Position numbers and translations under genes: made by a program | Shown here: positions 46,163-48,337 of the stretch, piece after piece | Layout: the number at the start of each line of letters is the position of its first letter | Position numbering within the stretch: the stretch's first letter is position 1 | The notes under the pieces: generated by a model | Seen by the model: the letters and a program-made list of their open reading frames with translations, nothing else | Told to the model about the DNA's origin: nothing | Database searches by the model: none | Source of the DNA: JAGOUB01 sp964648045 | GTDB lineage: Bacteria; Patescibacteriota; Gracilibacteria; Peribacterales; Peribacteraceae | Assembly (NCBI GenBank): GCA_964648045.1 | Contig: CAZYNU010000005.1 | Coordinates: 1-48,337 of the forward strand | Length of the DNA stretch: 48,337 nt | Direction: 5' to 3'

Positions 46163-47389
46163 TTATTCGTAGCGAAGGGCCTCCATGGGCGTGAGGGCGG
46201 CGGCACGGCGGGCGGGCGACAGGCCGAACACCAAGCCCGTCAATCCGGCCATGAAGAGAGCCGCGATGATGGAGCCGAGAGAAACGGCAAATTCGTAGGT
46301 ATCAAGGAAGGGGCGGACGAGCAGCGAGACGAACCACGCCCCGCCAACGCCCAGAAGCGCGCCGATGGCACCGCCGATGAAAGTGAGCAGCACCGCCTCA
46401 ATGAGGAATTGCCGAAGGATATCCTTACTCATGGCGCCGAGCGCCTTGCGCAGGCCGATCTCGCGCGTCCGTTCTGTGACGGTCACGAGCATGATGTTCA
46501 TGATGCCGATGCCGCCGACGACCAGTGAAATGGCGGCGATGGTGGTAATGAACATCGTCAGACCCAGCGAGACGCCGCTGAGGATTTGTTGCGCTTGGGC
46601 CGAGTTGCGAACGGTGAAGTCATCTTTCTTCGGGTCGTCCTGGGGATTCACAATGCCGTGACGACGACGCAGCAGATCTTTCACGTCGGCAAAGGCCGTG
46701 TCGAAGTCGGTGACGGCCTCCATCGTGACGTAGTTCACGTAACGCTGGCCGGTCTGGGTGCGCGCGACGGTGAACGGCACGTAGACGCGGTCGTCGGCGT
46801 TCTGGAAAAACTGGCTGCCGAGCGCCGAGGCGACGCCCACCACGGTGTAGCTCGCATCGCCGATTTTGATGCGCCTCCCGATGGGATCCTGACTGCCGAA
46901 TAATTTCTCCTGCGCATCGGGGCCAAGGACAGCCACCGCCTTCGCCCCTTCCACCTCGGCTCGGTCAAAAAGTCGACCCGCCGCGGCGGTGATGGATGAA
47001 TTCGTAAACGCTTCAGGATACACACCAAGCACCTGTGCACCGGAGGTCTGACGCTCGTATGTCACAGGTTTGCCAATGAGAATGGTAGGCGACACATTCG
47101 TGACGGTAGGTAAGCGGCGGAGCTGATCGATGTCGTCGAGCGTCAAACTGTCAAAACCGGCGGTGACGCCATTCGGTCCGCCCTCCTGATTACCCGGAAA
47201 GACGATCATGCTCTGTGGCCCCAAGCTACTGATCTGACTGAGGATAACGCCCTGCATGCTGGCGCCGATGGCACTCATGAGCACGACCGCACCCACGCCG
47301 ATGATGATGCCAAGCATCGTCAGGGCGGAACGGGTGAGATTGATGGTCACCCCCTTTCTGGCCGATTGGAGGGTATCTGAGAGCAGCAT
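46163..47389 (-). CDS. MacB-type ABC permease (FtsX-like), first copy
   Basis: The 408-residue paralogue of the next gene has the same plan: helix (LTRSALTMLGIIIGVGAVVLM), periplasmic domain, then the FtsX block (LVTVTERTREIGLRKALGAMSKDI). Both end EALRYE. It follows the ATPase gene by 5 bp, so ATPase, permease and permease form one operon with the adaptor upstream. In classical MacB the ATPase and permease are fused; here they are split and the permease is duplicated. The substrate is unknown. Confidence 0.93.
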   Translation of the reverse strand: MLLSDTLQSARKGVTINLTRSALTMLGIIIGVGAVVLMSAIGASMQGVILSQISSLGPQSMIVFPGNQEGGPNGVTAGFDSLTLDDIDQLRRLPTVTNVSPTILIGKPVTYERQTSGAQVLGVYPEAFTNSSITAAAGRLFDRAEVEGAKAVAVLGPDAQEKLFGSQDPIGRRIKIGDASYTVVGVASALGSQFFQNADDRVYVPFTVARTQTGQRYVNYVTMEAVTDFDTAFADVKDLLRRRHGIVNPQDDPKKDDFTVRNSAQAQQILSGVSLGLTMFITTIAAISLVVGGIGIMNIMLVTVTERTREIGLRKALGAMSKDILRQFLIEAVLLTFIGGAIGALLGVGGAWFVSLLVRPFLDTYEFAVSLGSIIAALFMAGLTGLVFGLSPARRAAALTPMEALRYE

Positions 47390-47394
47390 GCACT

Positions 47395-48132
47395 TTACTT
47401 GAGATTCTCGAGGTTGGAGGCGAACAGACGCTTAAAGTCGCGGATGTCATCGGCCAGACGGCCGTCCTTGATGTGCAAGATGCGTTCGGCGTGTTGAGCC
47501 GTCAGCATTTCGTGCGTGACGAGAATAATGGTGTGGCCGGCGGCATGGAGAGCCTGTAACGCTTCCATCACAGCGCGGCCGGAGGTGGAGTCCAGGTTAC
47601 CCGTCGGCTCGTCGGCGAAAATAACCTCGGGATCGGTCACCAGGGCGCGAGCGATGGCCACGCGCTGTTTCTGGCCACCAGAAAGCTGGCTACTGAGGTA
47701 ATCGGCACGATCCGCCAAACCCACCTTCGCAATGGCGCGCAGCGTGCGCTCGTCGCGCTCGGCCGGAGGAATGGTGGGGTGATACAGCAGCGGCAGCATC
47801 ACGTTTTCGCGAACGGTGGTGCGTGGCAAAAGGTTGAAGGCCTGAAAGACGAAACTCACGCGTGTGGCGCGGATGCGAGCGAGGGCGTCGTCATCCATGC
47901 TTTCGGTCGGCTGGCCGTTAAAGAGATAGTCGCCCGAAGTATGCGAATCGAGAAAGCCCAGAATGTGCATGAGCGTCGATTTGCCCGAGCCCGAGGGGCC
48001 CATGATGGCGACGAACTCACCCTTGCGAATGGAAAGCGACAGATCGAAGAGGACGGGCGACACGACTCCGTCGTTGACGTAGGATTTACTCAAGCCGCGG
48101 ATCTCGATGAGGGGGGCGTCGTGGGCGGACAT
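47395..48132 (-). CDS. MacB-type ABC transporter ATPase
   Basis: The 245-residue cytoplasmic ATPase has Walker A (GPSGSGKST), the Q-loop (VSFVFQAFNLLPRTTV), the signature LSGGQKQRVAIARAL, Walker B with the catalytic Glu (VIFADEPTGNLDS), and the H-loop (ILVTHE). It belongs to the LolD/MacB group. The ATG at 48132 precedes the conserved start; an extra eight codons upstream run toward the adaptor stop. It powers the two permeases downstream. Confidence 0.96.
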   Translation of the reverse strand: MSAHDAPLIEIRGLSKSYVNDGVVSPVLFDLSLSIRKGEFVAIMGPSGSGKSTLMHILGFLDSHTSGDYLFNGQPTESMDDDALARIRATRVSFVFQAFNLLPRTTVRENVMLPLLYHPTIPPAERDERTLRAIAKVGLADRADYLSSQLSGGQKQRVAIARALVTDPEVIFADEPTGNLDSTSGRAVMEALQALHAAGHTIILVTHEMLTAQHAERILHIKDGRLADDIRDFKRLFASNLENLK

Positions 48133-48142
48133 AGGCAGAGGA

Positions 48143-48337
48143 TTATTTCTTCTCAAGAACGATCACGGTCTCGCCAATCTCCAGGCCGGTCATCACCTCA
48201 ATTTCGCCGTCGGCGCCGTCGATGCCAACGGTGACAGAGCGTTCGTCCACGGTCCCGTCGGCCTTCTGCACGCGAACGTAGTCGGTACCATCGGCGCGCT
48301 CCAGCACGGCGCGGCGCGGAACGGTAAGCACCTGACT
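48143..48337 (-). CDS. MacA/HlyD-type membrane-fusion adaptor, C-terminal end (truncated by window)
   Basis: The open frame runs to the window edge, so only the last 64 residues are seen. VLTVPRRAVLERADGTDYVRV and later VTVGIDGADGEIEVMTGLEIGETVIV are the C-terminal beta-barrel and membrane-proximal domain typical of RND/MacA adaptors. It is first in the operon, 10 bp before the ATPase start. In diderm systems MacA links MacB to TolC; no TolC-like gene is visible here. Confidence 0.85.
   Translation of the reverse strand, partial: SQVLTVPRRAVLERADGTDYVRVQKADGTVDERSVTVGIDGADGEIEVMTGLEIGETVIVLEKK

Noticed and set aside
1..48337. CRISPR array
   Set aside because: No regularly spaced short direct repeats were found; the island repeats are long and irregularly placed.

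Overview
The window is GC-rich (I estimate about 60%) bacterial chromosome. UGA, UAG and UAA all act as stops. Several traits point to a Candidate Phyla Radiation (Patescibacteria)-like lineage: many short orphan proteins, serine-rich surface proteins with C-terminal anchors, a DUF5671 membrane protein, a Wzy_C/TPR protein, a cohesin/dockerin pair, and a split MacAB-type exporter. This placement is an inference from gene content; no rRNA or ribosomal protein gene is present to test it.

Layout. (1) 1-7300 is a decayed accessory island: the 3' part of an MmeI-like restriction-modification gene, a tRNA-like relic, three copies of a ~100-bp repeat, two AT-rich orphan genes (one with an RNase-type HEPN-like motif), and a complete IS66-family element with terminal inverted repeats and an exact 8-bp target duplication, next to tRNA-Pro. 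(2) 7300-12000 holds a Wzy_C/TPR membrane protein, an AlkD-like DNA glycosylase, tRNA-Leu, and two secreted proteins. (3) 12000-18000 holds groES-groEL, an AT-rich foreign gene, a run of small orphan genes (two of them paralogues), and an RF1-like GGQ rescue factor. (4) 18190-28100 is housekeeping: tmk, folD, a DHH-like protein, prfA with a DUF5671 partner, mnmA, a sortase, tRNA-Leu(UAA) with a partial 3' copy, a diacylglycerol-kinase-like protein, an EamA transporter and a DM13 protein. (5) 28145-31237 encodes a 1030-residue protein with the complete CarB layout but eroded ATP-grasp active sites. (6) 31279-36000 holds greA with a coupled coiled-coil gene, holA, and a dockerin/cohesin/cupredoxin operon whose last product ends in an IPKSGPE-type sorting signal. 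(7) 36000-42500 holds csrA, two paralogous cupins, an orphan 463-residue protein, an M24 peptidase, an aroG-type DAHP synthase behind a possible attenuator, an HNH-like protein and tRNA-Tyr. (8) 42500-48337 holds a dNTPase, small membrane and metal-type proteins, and a MacA/MacB-type exporter running off the end.

Expression signals form a pattern of their own. At a dozen or more genes a sigma70-like -10 box ends only 6-8 nt before the start codon, often with a good -35 box 16-17 nt upstream, which implies leaderless mRNAs. A second set (groES, groEL, cupin, aroG, DUF1761, DUF305, dgkA-like) has a pyrimidine-rich tract instead of a Shine-Dalgarno. A third, mostly orphan, set (csrA, 15622, 16070, 17362) has classical AGGAGG-type sites. 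The strongest candidates for something undescribed are the CarB-like pseudoenzyme, the start-signal pattern, and the putative aromatic attenuator before aroG.
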